A DNA stretch of 64,000 nucleotides from Emiliania huxleyi CCMP1516 (GCF_000372725.1 NW_005194878.1:71389-135388), one strand, 5' to 3'. Positions 19,297 through 29,737 are shown, counted from the stretch's first letter. A program made the numbers and translations. Notes: generated by a model from the letters alone, not told the origin.

Positions 19297-19832
19297 TGGA
19301 GAGTCCGCGTGTGAAAACTTGTCGCGATGCAAGTGCCACGAAGCGCTGTTTCCTGCTCTCAGCTCACCACCTCGCCTTCCCTGCCGCTCTCCTGGCCCAG
19401 GCCCATCAGTAGCACGTCTGAGCCGCCCCGAACCGCACTTATCTCGGGTCTGCAAGCTCACACTGGCTGGTGATGCCTCGGAGAGGGCTCCAGATTGTCT
19501 CCGGTGGACCCCATCCGAGGCGATTGCGAGGGCATTCCGGAGGTCATCATCGGCGCCATCGACCGTGATATGTCTCGTCCCGCAGCCCTCATGCACCGAA
19601 CGGATGCATGCAGTCATAATATGTAGGCCTTATCTCCCGAAGTTTTGAGCAATAGCCGCAAACAACGCTTTTTGGCACTGTCTCGCATCGCGACAAGGTC
19701 ACACGCGGACTCTCCAGCCTCTCAGCTCACCACCTCGCCTTCTCTGTCGCCCTCCTGGCCCAGGCCCATCAGTAGCACGTCTGAGCCGTCCCAGACCGCA
19801 CTTACCTTGGGTCTGCAAGCTCACACGGGCTC
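19297..19832. repeat. Composite of direct (~110 bp) and inverted (~32 bp) repeats
   Basis: A ~110-bp block beginning CAGCTCACCACCTCGCC at about 19357 is repeated directly at about 19720. The flanks of the two blocks, GGAGAGTCCGCGTGTGA (19297) and TCACACGCGGACTCTCC (about 19700), are inverted copies. AAATTCTTTT lies just left (19279). Confidence 0.65.
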
Positions 19833-20429
19833 ACAACTACCCACACACGGGCCCTCACACGCCCATTACAGATCACAGACGCCGCCGGCACGCACTCGCA
19901 CTTCACACATGCTCAAACACAGCCCCACCAAAGCACAGCCCTGCTCAGAGCAGTCATGGACCGCCCTTTGGGAGCCGTGGAAGCCCCACAGCTGCTGCTC
20001 CTCTCGGCTCCTTTCAGTGCGTGTCGTGCACCCCCACGACAGCACGCCGACGGCAAGCTTTGACGCCCGTCTGGTGGACCTGCTGCGGCCACAGCCGCCC
20101 CGCACATGCAGCTCACACCACGGCTCGACATCGGGGCCGCTCATCCCGGTCGTGGCGGCGTGTGTGAAGGATGCGCGGCCGAGCCGCTGGCTGGCGCCGC
20201 TTGAACGTCCGAGATGGCCGCAGCACAGGCCACGCGTCGCGCCGCCGGTCAAACCCAGCCGGTTGGCGGTCGAGTCGGTCGAGCTGGCGGGGCCGGCGAA
20301 GAGTTTAGGGTCGGGGACCACGCACCTGGCCGACGCGGGGCGGCCAAAGTCGAAAACGAGGACTGCCAACGAGCTGCAGGGCGGCTTTGCTTGGGGCTCT
20401 CACAGTGTGTGCTGTGAGTGCCCCTGTGT
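19833..20429. other. Intergenic, no supported gene
   Basis: A 265-codon plus frame crosses this stretch but is Ser/Pro/Thr/Arg-rich without any domain and starts inside the repeat. I treat it as non-coding. Confidence 0.45.
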
Positions 20430-20631
20430 GAAGAGTGCGTAAGGGGTTGTTCACAATCTGCTCTGCGATGGCCGTGTGAAGAACGACTGAGATGCGCTGC
20501 TTCTGCAGCCCCAGCCAGCTCTTGGTGGTCCAAGTCACCTCATCGAGGTACTGGGCCCGCGTCAACTTGTTCTGCAGCACGTTCGCCGCCCCCCAGAGGA
20601 TCTCGCCGACCCCCTTCCCAAATGTGCGAGG
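20430..20631 (-). CDS. Possible exon of unknown gene
   Basis: The minus frame reads FGKGVGEILWGAANVLQNKL, then a soluble, well-composed stretch ending near TAIAEQIVNNP. It begins directly after AAATTCTTTTCCTCGC on the minus strand, the same leader as at 17753, but no ATG is present at that point. No family is recognised. Confidence 0.35.
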
Positions 20632-20748
20632 AAAAGAATTTAAAATGCCTCAGACGACCTAGGAGACGGGCCTCGACGTGTCTCGCACCCATCCGACCGG
20701 CCCGCACCGACTCTGTTGGGCGTCTTACATCGCAGCCACCTGAAGTAG

Positions 20749-21149
20749 GTGATCAGTTTTGGCTGGCTCGGCAACACCCCGACAACCCGTGGATGAGTGC
20801 CTTCAACCGGTGAGCGCAAGCACGTCGCCCTATACTTCCCTCTAGACCCTGGCGCATTTGCAGGTCAACTCGTTGAAGCGCCGCGCTCGCCCCCCACCCC
20901 CCTCTCCCCACACACGCACCCAACGAATTAAACGCTTACCACGCCGGCACGTTCTCACCCACCATCCTCGCCCCGCCGCAGGTTTAACGAGCTCGATCTC
21001 GACGCGAAGGCGGACTACAAGAACCTCTTGACGCCGGCGGGCGCGTCGAGGGCACGATGGACTTTTTTGCAAAGGGGCGTTTGTTCGACGGGGAGATTAC
21101 CTTGTTCCCGTGGACTAAGTTCTTGAAGTGGAGGCCAGGCTGGCGGTAA
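20749..21149 (+). CDS. 3' part of an unknown gene (two exons, one frameshift)
   Basis: Exon 20749-20809 (DQFWLARQHPDNPWMSAFN) joins through a canonical GT-AG intron (20810-20981) to FNELDLDAKADYKNLL. After a one-base shift near 21030 it continues GGRVEGTMDFFAKGRLFDGE and ends FPWTKFLKWRPGWR with TAA at 21147-21149. Codon quality is good on both sides of the shift. Upstream exons and function are unknown. The shift may be a sequencing error. Confidence 0.45.
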
Positions 21150-21551
21150 CCCGCAGGATGTGGCAGGAAGGGCTTGGCGCACATCGCACACGCATGTTGG
21201 GTACATGTGATCTGTGATCTGTGAGGGTCCGCCCGCAGGCGCATTTTGTATACCGAGGCGGTGCCCGGTGCCGAACCTGTCGGACCTTAAGACAGCGTTG
21301 TAGATCCCTGGGCGAGGGTGGTGGAGAGGGCGGTCCGTCGGCGCCAAACCACCTCCCTGGTGTGCGGAAGCGGCGGGGTGGACGTGGGGCGGGCGGGTGG
21401 GGGGAGGTTGGCCCAGGCCCCAATTTTATCGAATTTATTGCAAAATCTGCAGGCGCGGAGCGCCTGCAAAATTTTTGAAGAAATTTGCAGTCGGGCCTGA
21501 TTTTCATCAAGATCTTTCAAATTTGCGGTGTGGAGTTTTGGGGGGTCGGGG

Positions 21552-21882
21552 TGGGTTAGGGTTAGGGTTATTAGGGTTAGAGGGTTAGGGTTAGGGTTAG
21601 GGTTAGGGTTAGGGTTGGGTTAAGGCTAATGTTAGTCTTGTTGTGTCTGTATATGCCAGCGTTGCAGGGTTCTGCGCTGGGATCTGGCCCCAGCGCCGAC
21701 GACTAAGACTCAGCCCCGCACGCCGACCTAGGGTTAGGGTTAGGGTTAGGATTAGGGTTAGGGTTAGGGTTAGGGTTGGGGTTGGGGTTAGTCTTGTTGT
21801 GTCTGTATGCCAGCGTTGCAGAGTTCTGCGCTGGGATCTGGCCCAGCGCCGACAGGTAAGACTCAGCATCGCACGCTGACCC
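21552..21882 (+). repeat. Interstitial TTAGGG arrays with subtelomere-like unit, two copies
   Basis: GGGTTA arrays at 21552-21620 and 21728-21790 are each followed by the same ~95-bp unit (GTTAGTCTTGTTGTGTCTGT..., with GCGCTGGGATCTGGCCC). Together this is a ~160-180 bp higher-order repeat present about twice. The G-rich strand reads toward the right, as at a right-hand chromosome end, yet unrelated sequence continues. It marks an internalised telomere, a subtelomeric repeat or a false join. Confidence 0.85.
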
Positions 21883-22109
21883 CACCAAATGCCGCCTCAG
21901 GGCGCCAGCCACCTCTTACACGCGGCCGGCGCCCTCTCGCGGCAAAAGGGTCGAGCGAGCGGGCAGAGTCGCGCGGTGTGTCTGCGCACCCGCGTGCCGA
22001 TGTGGGCGGCACACGCAACCGAGTCAGAGAGGCCCTGTCACGCCGTCAGTAGCGTTCCACACTCCACCCACGCCACCAAATGCCGCCTGGCGCCAGCCTC
22101 CTCTCCCAG

Positions 22110-22281
22110 CAAGACGCCCCGGGGCACGACGAGCGCGGTGCCGCGTATAGTCTCCCGTTTCCGGTTGCCTCTACCGGGCTCGGCGGACCGGGCAGCGCGC
22201 GATGAGAGCATTGCGCCGGCCAAGGCATCGTCGCGGGCCCGTCGTGCGCTCAACCTGGCCAAGAAGAAGGAGGACAACTAG
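22110..22281 (+). CDS. Probable terminal exon of an unknown basic protein
   Basis: After a CTCCCAG acceptor the frame reads KTPRGTTSAVPRIVSRFRLP and ends SRARRALNLAKKKEDN with TAG at 22279-22281. It is basic and Ala-rich. Upstream exons were not found because the telomere-like repeat lies close by. Confidence 0.35.
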
Positions 22282-23417
22282 GCACCAGACAACTAGGCGC
22301 CTGAGACGGGTCTTCGAGCAGGAACGCAGGCCGTTCATGCTCGCCATCAAAGAGCTGCGTCATCCGGCGGCCGCCTGCGCTAGAAGTGATCGGCGCCAGA
22401 GCCGGCGAGCCGGGAGGTGCGCGCGGTCGGTCGCGGGAGAGCGCAATGCGATGGCCTGAGCGAGGACGGCTGTGCGCCCGCGCTTAAGCCGTGTCTGGGG
22501 AGGTGGACGCGTCCAGTTGAGTGGTGGGATGTCGCGTGTGGGTGTTCGCCGCCTATATGCTCTATCCTGCGGCAAGCCGGCAAGACGGACACCTTGTGAC
22601 GGTGCCCTGGCAAAATCGTCCCGATTTCGATGCGCGATTTAGCTAAGTCCCAGAGCCGTTTACGCATGAGCGGGCCCCCTCACCAGCCTAGGGCTCGCGC
22701 TTCTGGCCCGAGGTGTCGCCGCTGCCTCCCGCGCCCTCCGGCGCCTGCTGCTACTGCCGGTCGGCCGGTCGGGTCCGCGCGACGGCTCCATCCTCGAGAC
22801 GTAGCGGTCGCTGAGCGCTTTCTCGACCGCTACGTCTTCCAGTGCACCCACCCACCGCGACCCTCGAACCTGCGCTGCGCGGCGCAGTTGCTGCCGAGCG
22901 AGACGCCCCCGCCCGCGGAGGGGCGGCATCACCTGACGCTACCGCATGGCCGAGCAGCGAGCAGTGTGTGCCGCAGTGCCCGTCCGGGCCCTCTTGCAGC
23001 TGCCTCTATTGGGCGTAAACCGCGGATATAAGGGTCTATACGGAGGTGGGTGGCCTCTTAGAGGTATTGGAGCCGCTGGCACCGCGCTGGGCGCCGCGGA
23101 TGCACGTACGAACGAACATTATGAAATCGGGACGATTTTGACCCAAAAATCACACAAGGTGCGCGTGTTTTGACAATCAAAATCTACCTCAAAATTTGCG
23201 GCCGCCCCTCGAAATTTGCTGATCAAAATTTGCGGTGGCCCGGATCGAAACCTGTGCTTTGGCCAACTCCCCCACACGCCACAGGTCATCATCGAGGCCG
23301 TCTTTACTCGCTAAGCTCCCTCTCGAAAAACGTCACTGAGCGGGGAGTTAACCCGGGGACAGCGGGTGGGGATTTTAGACCCCGGGCACGTTCACGGCAC
23401 GCGCAGCGCCGTGCTCG
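22282..23417. other. Intergenic; one perfect 13-bp hairpin
   Basis: No gene is supported. GACGTAGCGGTCG (22798-22810) and CGACCGCTACGTC (22824-22836) form a perfect stem with a 13-nt loop. AAATTTGCGG-type AT-rich patches occur near 23190-23240. Confidence 0.5.
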
Positions 23418-23948
23418 CTACTCCAGATCGCGAAGCATCTGGTCCCGCTCCGCCTGATTCTCGCTCTGGATGACCCCGCTCCCAGCCGCGCTCTCCATGT
23501 CCTCAATCCGCAAACCGCGCCGCTCTGGCTCGACGTCGATCTCGTACACGACGTTGTTGTCCCACAGGAACTGCTTGAGCTCCTTCTCCAGGCGCCACGC
23601 GGCCTCGAGGTCGCCCGCCTCAGCGGCTGCCTGCAGGCGCTGCCGGATCCGCTCAGCCTCCACCGTCGGGTCCTGCTCTTCGCGCCCAAAGAGGCTCGGC
23701 AGCGACATCCTCGGCTTGTTTGGCACCGTCGCGTCGTTCTCGATGAAGACGGTGTCGAACACGCTGCGGCCCACCAGCCCGACCACGGCGAGAGCGCTCA
23801 GCGAGTACGCTGCATCGCCGATGGCATCCGCCCGCGGAGCCGCCATCCTCCTCGCGGTCTGCCGGGCGGCGGCCGGGCATGCGCAGGGCGAGGCCGCGGG
23901 CTGCATGACGAGGCCGCTGGCGTAGCCAGAGTACGCCAGGAGGTACAT
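23418..23948 (-). CDS. Small membrane protein with targeting-type N-terminus, function unknown
   Basis: Single-exon frame of 176 residues. The first ~45 residues are Ala/Arg-rich with few acids (MYLLAYSGYASGLVM..., ARRMAAPRADA), as in organelle-targeting leaders, and are followed by a hydrophobic span AYSLSALAVVGLVGRSVFD. The rest is acidic and helical (EAERIRQRLQAAAEAGDLEA, RLEKELKQFLWDNN), ending in a charged tail. Plastid or mitochondrial membrane location is an inference. No family is recognised. Confidence 0.62.
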   Translation of the reverse strand: MYLLAYSGYASGLVMQPAASPCACPAAARQTARRMAAPRADAIGDAAYSLSALAVVGLVGRSVFDTVFIENDATVPNKPRMSLPSLFGREEQDPTVEAERIRQRLQAAAEAGDLEAAWRLEKELKQFLWDNNVVYEIDVEPERRGLRIEDMESAAGSGVIQSENQAERDQMLRDLE

Positions 23949-24118
23949 TCACGTAGATTTACGGGCAGCGAGCAGCAGCAGCACCGCGGCGAGCAGCAGC
24001 ACCCACTCCTGCTATTCACATAAACGCACAACCAGTGATTCTGTTGGCGCTCTAGGGCAACCGTCGCCGACAGGCCCGGACCCTGCGCGCCAGGTCGAAG
24101 ACTGGCGAAGACTGGGCC

Positions 24119-24697
24119 ATGTGCGGCCGCGCGAGGCGGTCGAGAGCCCAGCCGGAGGCCCCAGGAGGCCAAGCGAGCCCGGCCCGGCCGAATTCAGACT
24201 CGTCGCTCAGCCAGGTGGCCGGCGCCTGCATCTCGCAAGTTGGGCGCTGGGGCGCCGTGCCCGCTTTTGGAAAAAGCTGGATGCTGTTCCGCGTCCTATT
24301 CATGAACGGCGTGGCCATCAACACGGTCGGCCTGGGGGGCGGCGGCGGCGCGGGCGTGCGCCGAAAGAGGCCTGCCGGAGCACACTCTGTGCGGGCGCAG
24401 CAAACCATCAACCACGCCGAGCGCGGAACCACCTTTGAGTGGAGACGGTCGGGCCCCGACGGCAAAGACGGCACCGCGCCATACCACGAGGCGGACTCGC
24501 GCGCGCACCGTTTCAAGCGCGAGGTCGGCTTTGTGGCTTCAAACCAGGCCGAGTCGGAGATTCGCGAGGCGAAAGATTCGTGGGCAAAGACGCAAACCCG
24601 CTTTGTTGCTGTCGGTGCGAAACCTGTCGCGTGGGCCTCGCTCGCGCTGGAGGCGGCCGCAGATCGCGTTCATCGCGGGTTGGTGTGGCAGGACTAG
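24119..24697 (+). CDS. Hypothetical protein, 192 residues
   Basis: Third-position GC is high throughout, while the opposite strand shows only a mirrored frame. Contains GRWGAVPAFGKSWMLFRVLF, a Gly-rich turn (GLGGGGGAG), and a helical C-terminal half (REVGFVASNQAESEIREAK). No domain is recognised. The start could be at 24119 or a later in-frame ATG. AAATTCTTTT lies 22 bp past the stop. Confidence 0.5.
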   Translation: MCGRARRSRAQPEAPGGQASPARPNSDSSLSQVAGACISQVGRWGAVPAFGKSWMLFRVLFMNGVAINTVGLGGGGGAGVRRKRPAGAHSVRAQQTINHAERGTTFEWRRSGPDGKDGTAPYHEADSRAHRFKREVGFVASNQAESEIREAKDSWAKTQTRFVAVGAKPVAWASLALEAAADRVHRGLVWQD

Positions 24698-25253
24698 TGT
24701 AAGAGGATTGGTTTCCCAAATTCTTTTCTTCCAAGTGCGCTTTGAAGGCGCTGGCCCAGCGTCTGCCGGAGAGGTTGGCTCTCCCCACTGTGGGGGGGCT
24801 ACGAGATACCGGTGGGTCTGACCCACCGGATACTTCGTCTCTCCGGCGGACGCCATGGCAGCGGCTCGGGACGTTGACCAACATCAACGGCATTCCTCGA
24901 GGATGCGCATTGCGCGCGCACAATATATGCCGTTGTCACGCGTGTAGCCGCCATTTAGGCGTGTCGCTGCTAAAGGCTGCTTCCAACGGCCCTGTGCCAC
25001 CAACGGCCCTGTGCCACCGCCCTCGCCTCCGCGCGTGCACGGCGCGCCACCACTACCCGCCCCTCCACCGACCCCGCCTCCTCTACCCACGCCACCGCCG
25101 CCTGCCCCTCCACCGACCTTGCCTCCGGCCACCCTCACGCCGTCGCCAACGCCGTCGCCACCACCACCATCCCTGTGTGTTTAGGCGCCGGCTGTGGCGT
25201 CCTCCGGCAACCCGCCGCCGGTGCCCCCCTTCGCGCGAGGCACGTAGTTCCGC
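24698..25253. other. Intergenic, Pro/His-rich simple sequence
   Basis: CCACCGCCGCCT-like simple sequence after 25010; no gene is supported. Confidence 0.5.
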
Positions 25254-25800
25254 GTGGCTGGTCGGCCGCCGACCCAAGGCGTGTGCGGACTTTTTTTAGG
25301 CGTCGGCGGCGCGGCTCCGCCGCCGCCGCCGCCCGCCGGCGCCTCGCTTCGCGCGGCGAGCCCACCGTGCCGGCCGTGCCGTCGTCGCGGCGGCGCGGCC
25401 GTGTTTTTTACCGCCCGAGGCACCGTAGTAGGTGTCGCTCTTCGTGGCTGGTCGGCCGCCGACCCAAGGCGTGTGCGGACTTTTTTTAGGCGTCGGCGCC
25501 GCGGCTCCGCCGCCGCCGCCGCCCGCCGGCGCCTCGCTTCGCGCGGCGAGCCCACCGTGCCGGGCGTGCCGTCGCGGCGGCGGCGCGGCCGTGTTTTTTA
25601 CCGCCCGAGGCACCGTAGTAGGTGTCGCTCTTCGCGTGGCTGGTTCGCCGACCGAAGCGTGTGCGGACTTTTTTTAGGCGTCGGCGGCGCGGCTCCGCCG
25701 CCGCCGCCGCCCGCCGGCGCCTCGCTTCGCGCGGCGAGTCCGCCGTGCCGGCCGTGCCGTCGAGGCGGCGGTGCGGCCGGGTTTTCCCGCCCGAGGCGTG
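25254..25800. repeat. Tandem array, three ~190-bp units
   Basis: Units start at 25254 (GTGGCTGGTCGGCCGCCG), 25444 and about 25636; the third is diverged and truncated. Each holds GTGCGGACTTTTTTTAGGCG, a GGCGCGGCTCCGCCGCCGCC self-complementary stretch and a CACCGTAGTAGGTGTCGCTC tail. Open frames through it are Ala/Arg/Pro repeats on both strands and are not taken as genes. Confidence 0.85.
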
Positions 25801-27177
25801 GTTCTGCACTCGCTTTCTCCCGCTCGGCTCGGGCGCATCAAGGCGGTACCGGATTCGGCGCTGCCCCGGCGCTGTGCCGCCCGCTCCCCCAGCGCGCTAC
25901 GCGTGGCGCGCCATGGGTGTGTGATGTGCTGCCGTGTGGCCCCAGCCGTTTTGTGTCTTTCGTGTCCCATGCGCCCCCGAGATGTCTCTCTCTGTGTGCG
26001 GGTGCCGATAGAGAGTGAGAGAGCGCGAGTCATATCATGAGGCAATGTTGCTGAAAAAAATGTCATTGCGTGTGCCAACAATGCCGAATCGGCACGCCAA
26101 TCCGACTTCGACTCGAAACCCTCCACTCTCGCTGACCCTGATGGCCCGCGTTTGTCACTGGTGTGTGGTTGTGCGCGAGACCGTCACAACGCCGAGACGG
26201 CGCGAGAGCCGAGTGCTATGGCATTCTATCAGAAGAGGACGCGTCGCCAGGCAGATGTTCGGAATGGTCGGCGGTGTGCGTTGCCGCAGCCCAAGGGGCG
26301 ATTGCTCTGCTCGCTCATGTGGTGAGACGCTCACAGCGTTGGTGTGACGGCTGCTATCACATACCGCGGTCGGAATTCGGAGAGTCCCTGCATCCGGATG
26401 CCGCGGGCGGTGCCCACGGCATGCGTTGCGGCCCTCCCGAGGCCCCCGAGGCTCCCGAGGCCCCCCCGCGCCCTCTCGCGGCCCTCCTGCAGCCCGGCGG
26501 GCCAGCGGCAAATCCGGCAGGTGAGTCGGCTCGCCGCCCGACCAGTCGGCTCCCACCGGGTGTGTCTCCTGGCCGGGGTTTTGGCACCTCCTAGTAATAT
26601 ATGAGAGATCCCCGGACCCAAGACGCACAAGCACAGACAGTCGAGAAGGGGGAGAGACAGCAACGACAGTCAGAAGTCAGCGCTGGGTCCCAGGAAGGCG
26701 AATGCGATGACAGCCTTGTTATTGGCCAGGGCTACACGCCATAAAAACGGTATGATATTGTGGAGTGCTCTCTGCTGCCGCGGCGCCCCTGTCGGTGCGA
26801 AGGCGCCCGGCGGCCGCGCGCTTGGTGCCCACGCCGACCGGCTGCTCTCGCGGCGCCGAGGCGTACCGCTCCGGTCACGTCTCGCGCGCTGCGAGGTGCC
26901 TTTTGGCATGTGAGCGCTGGAGACGCCAGGAAGCTCGCATGGAAAATTAGCGCGAGTCAGTTTTCTCGTTTTGCGAAGCAGCCTTTTACAAAATGAACTC
27001 GGGGGCACGGGACGCGGCACAAACGGGGCACAAACGCCAGGCTACAAAGACGGGGAGGCCGCAGCCTTTCCCAAGTGTAACCCCACACCCCATACCGGGG
27101 TGCGGGCGGGGAGGGGGGCAGTGCCCTCTGCTCTTGCCTTTGACCACGCTTCCTCTACACGGTCGAATTGCCCTCCA
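25801..27177. other. Intergenic, no supported gene
   Basis: Contains a CCCGAGGCC-type Pro/Glu-coding simple repeat at about 26435-26480 and AT-richer patches. A GGCAGGTGAGT at about 26515 could be a donor, but no gene could be built. Confidence 0.45.
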
Positions 27178-28071
27178 ATGCTGCGCAAGCTGAGGCGCAA
27201 GAAGCAAGCGGCGGGCGTGGGTGCGTACCTGACCGGCCACTTTGACAGCGACACTGCCGCGCAACACGCCAGTGCGCTGCGATCGGCGGGCGTCACCGCC
27301 GACATGGCAGCCGAGCTCACGCTCGCAGAGATGCGCGAGCTGCTCCCGGGCGCGTCTGTTGGCGACCGTGTTCGCATTCTCAGGAGCCTACGCGACACGG
27401 CGCAGGCCGACGAGCGCCCAGCGCTGCCAAACACGCCCTCTTGGTGCTTGACGAGGCGCTATCTGACCAACGGCGAAAACGTGCGAGAGAAGAGCTACGC
27501 GTGGGCGGACTCGAACATCGTGACCTCTTCCCTGATCCTCGGCATGTCTGCTGCCGCTCTCCTCGACCCAATCGACTGCGACGATGCCGGCCCGGGCTGC
27601 GCCACGCTCAGGGCAGCCGACCTCATCGCCTGGATGCTGACGACGGTGCTGCTCACTCTGTCGACGCTCGGCTCGACCGTCACGACCGCGAGCCTAAACC
27701 TGCTCACCGACGAAGAGCTGCCCGGCTGGCTAGTCGCGAACTGGCACGTGCAGGTCATGCCGCTCGCGTTTTTCGTCATTGCCATGTCCTTTGCATTCCC
27801 GTTGGCGCTCTCGCTGCGCATGTGGGGCATTGCCGACTGCACGCCTGTCGCCGCTGCCCTCTCCGTCCTCGCGGGCACCATCGCAGCTGGCTACCACGCC
27901 GTGTGGCACCCACCGGCACGAGCGATTGCTGGTGTCTCGTGGCGCGACTGGTTCTCGTGGCCGCACGGTGCAAACTGGACCTACACCTTTGCGACGCCGC
28001 GCGCGCCGAGCGGCATCGGCGCTCCGAGACCGAGCGGCAAACTGAATGCCAATGGGGGAGTATTGATCTGA
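27178..28071 (+). CDS. SAM-like domain protein with about four membrane segments
   Basis: The frame is open from 26971; I take the ATG at 27178 (MLRKLRRKKQAAG), giving 297 residues, because earlier residues look like translated leader. Residues ~10-75 (LTLAEMRELLPGASVGDRVR and the preceding helices) resemble a SAM domain, a small helical module for protein oligomerisation or binding. The remainder has hydrophobic spans near NIVTSSLILGMSAAALL, LIAWMLTTVLLTLSTLGS, LAFFVIAMSFAFPLALSL and AALSVLAGTIAAGYHAVW. Likely an integral membrane protein with a cytosolic SAM-like head. Function unknown; no transporter signature. Confidence 0.62.
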   Translation: MLRKLRRKKQAAGVGAYLTGHFDSDTAAQHASALRSAGVTADMAAELTLAEMRELLPGASVGDRVRILRSLRDTAQADERPALPNTPSWCLTRRYLTNGENVREKSYAWADSNIVTSSLILGMSAAALLDPIDCDDAGPGCATLRAADLIAWMLTTVLLTLSTLGSTVTTASLNLLTDEELPGWLVANWHVQVMPLAFFVIAMSFAFPLALSLRMWGIADCTPVAAALSVLAGTIAAGYHAVWHPPARAIAGVSWRDWFSWPHGANWTYTFATPRAPSGIGAPRPSGKLNANGGVLI

Positions 28072-28201
28072 CTTTAGACTCCGAAAAAAATGATAAATGT
28101 GGCGCTGTTCCTTCTTGGAGAGCACTTGGACATCTTCTTTCTTTTTTGGGCACGATTCCACACAAGAACCAGTACTCCTCCCTGCCGGTGCCGGCTACGG
28201 G

Positions 28202-29660
28202 CTAGGGCCGCTGCCAAGCACCCACTGGCGGCGTCCGCAGCTTCTCGATGAGGTCCCAGTACGCACCCTCATCGAGGTCACACTCCCACTCGTCGCCAGA
28301 TCTCAGGCGGAACAGGTCCTGCCGATTGGAGCAGATTGCGCTGAAGAGGCACACCTCGAGGAAGAAGATGGAGTCTGTGGCGTAACCGTCCTCCCCGACG
28401 CAGTCGACTTGGCTATAACCCGAGCACTGTCCTAGCCTCGGCGAACCCTCAAACTCGAGGTCCTTCGGCGCCTTCGAGAAAATTATCCCCTTGCCGCCCT
28501 GCCCCGGCACGAGCCCCTTTGCAGCGCACACCTGCGCGGCCCGGAGCGCCGTGTTGTCACGAGCGGGCAGAGGCGATGAATGGTGGGGTGAAATGCGGGC
28601 GTGAGAGCGGGGCCGCCTGCCACTCAAAGTTGCGGCAGATGTTGTAGGGCAGCCGCGTCCCATAGAGAGACAGGATGTTGAGCGAGGCGGAGATGCACGC
28701 GCGTGCGTGACCGCCGTGCCCTCCCGCCGCGTGACAGTAGTGATCGATTGCTTCGTCAAAGCCCAGCAGCGCGGGCGCGGGCCCCTCGAAAGTCGGAAAG
28801 TGGTCCTGTCTTCCGAGGTCGCCGCCGTTGCCCTCATACCAGTTGGTTTGGCAGTGCTTGCCGAGCAACGTATCCATAAAATATGCCTGGGCGGACTGCC
28901 ACGTTCCGGGCGAGTCCCGCTGCCACTCGAAGCACGACCCGGCGAGTCCCGTCCCGATCTTCCACTGCCGCCACGCCTGCGAGCCCCACATCCGTCGGAA
29001 GATGAAGCGCGGGTCGGCCAGGAGGCCCTGGCACTGGTCGCACTTTTCACATGGTGTGCGGTACCTGGGAGGCGGATTGCGCGGCGACGGGGGCAGTGGG
29101 CTCGGCGGTGGGCTTGGCAGCGGAGGCGGCGGCGGTCTGGGCGGCGGCGGAGGTCTGGGCGGCGGCGGCGGCGGTGACGGCGGTGGCGTGGGAGGAGCTG
29201 GGGGCGGCTGAGGCGGGGTGGGTGGCGAAGGAGGTGGCAGCCCGGGTGGGCGAGGTGGTGGCAACGGGGGCGCTGGCGGCGACGACGGAGGTATTCGGAG
29301 CTCCGGTGGCAACGGGTCAAAGAGGCTCTCCAATCGGCGGCCTATGGCATCCAGCGGAAACGGGAATCGCGCCGGCGTCTCCTCTGCTGCCATGAGCAGG
29401 GAGACCAGCGACAAGCCCACGGATAGCAGCAGGAAGCCGCGCGCGGCACTGCGGGCACGCCTCGCCTCGAGCAGAGAGGGCAGAGGCGGCCGGCCCTCGC
29501 CGGATGCCTCGGGCTGCTCCTCTCGTAGCCGGATGGCCTTCACGTTGCGCGCCAGCCGCCTCGCGTGCTGGACCTCAGCCTGGGTTCTGGAGTCCATGCG
29601 GGTTGCCTCGACCAGCGGCGGCCCCTCGGCAGCCAGGGCTCGGCTTGCGATGCCGTGCAC
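28202..29660 (-). CDS. Type II membrane protein: Pro-rich stalk plus Cys-rich lumenal domain
   Basis: Two exons on the minus strand, 28617-29660 and 28202-28531, join through an 85-bp GC-AG intron (CAG|GC, phase 0), giving 457 residues. A cytosolic tail is followed by a signal anchor (ARGFLLLSVGLSLVSLLMAA), a long (P)n/(S/R)-rich stalk (about residues 120-200) and a globular C-terminal domain with many Cys (CEKCDQCQGLL, GKHCQTNW, YNICRNFEW, joined to VCAAKGLVPG, then CSGYSQVDCVGEDGY). The layout recalls pherophorin-like or Golgi enzymes with a Pro stalk, but no catalytic motif is recognised. Start at 29660 or the later ATG at 29597. Confidence 0.65.
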
Positions 29661-29737
29661 GGAAGCTCGCGCCGCGAGTCAAGACTCGCGGCGGGCACTT
29701 GCGACAGTTCGGAAAAGTATTCCGGTACCGGGTGGGG

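Noticed and set aside
18269-19648. 459-codon plus-strand frame
   Set aside because: An alternative phase of the RCC1 gene that runs on into repeats; composition is Ser/Arg/Ala/Trp shadow of the propeller repeats.
19645-20442. 265-codon plus frame
   Set aside because: Starts inside a repeat, Ser/Pro/Thr-rich, overlaps a better minus-strand candidate, no domain.
25254-26018. 254-codon plus frame through the ~190-bp array
   Set aside because: All three phases and both strands stay partly open because of CGC/GCC repeats; the units differ by lengths that change phase.
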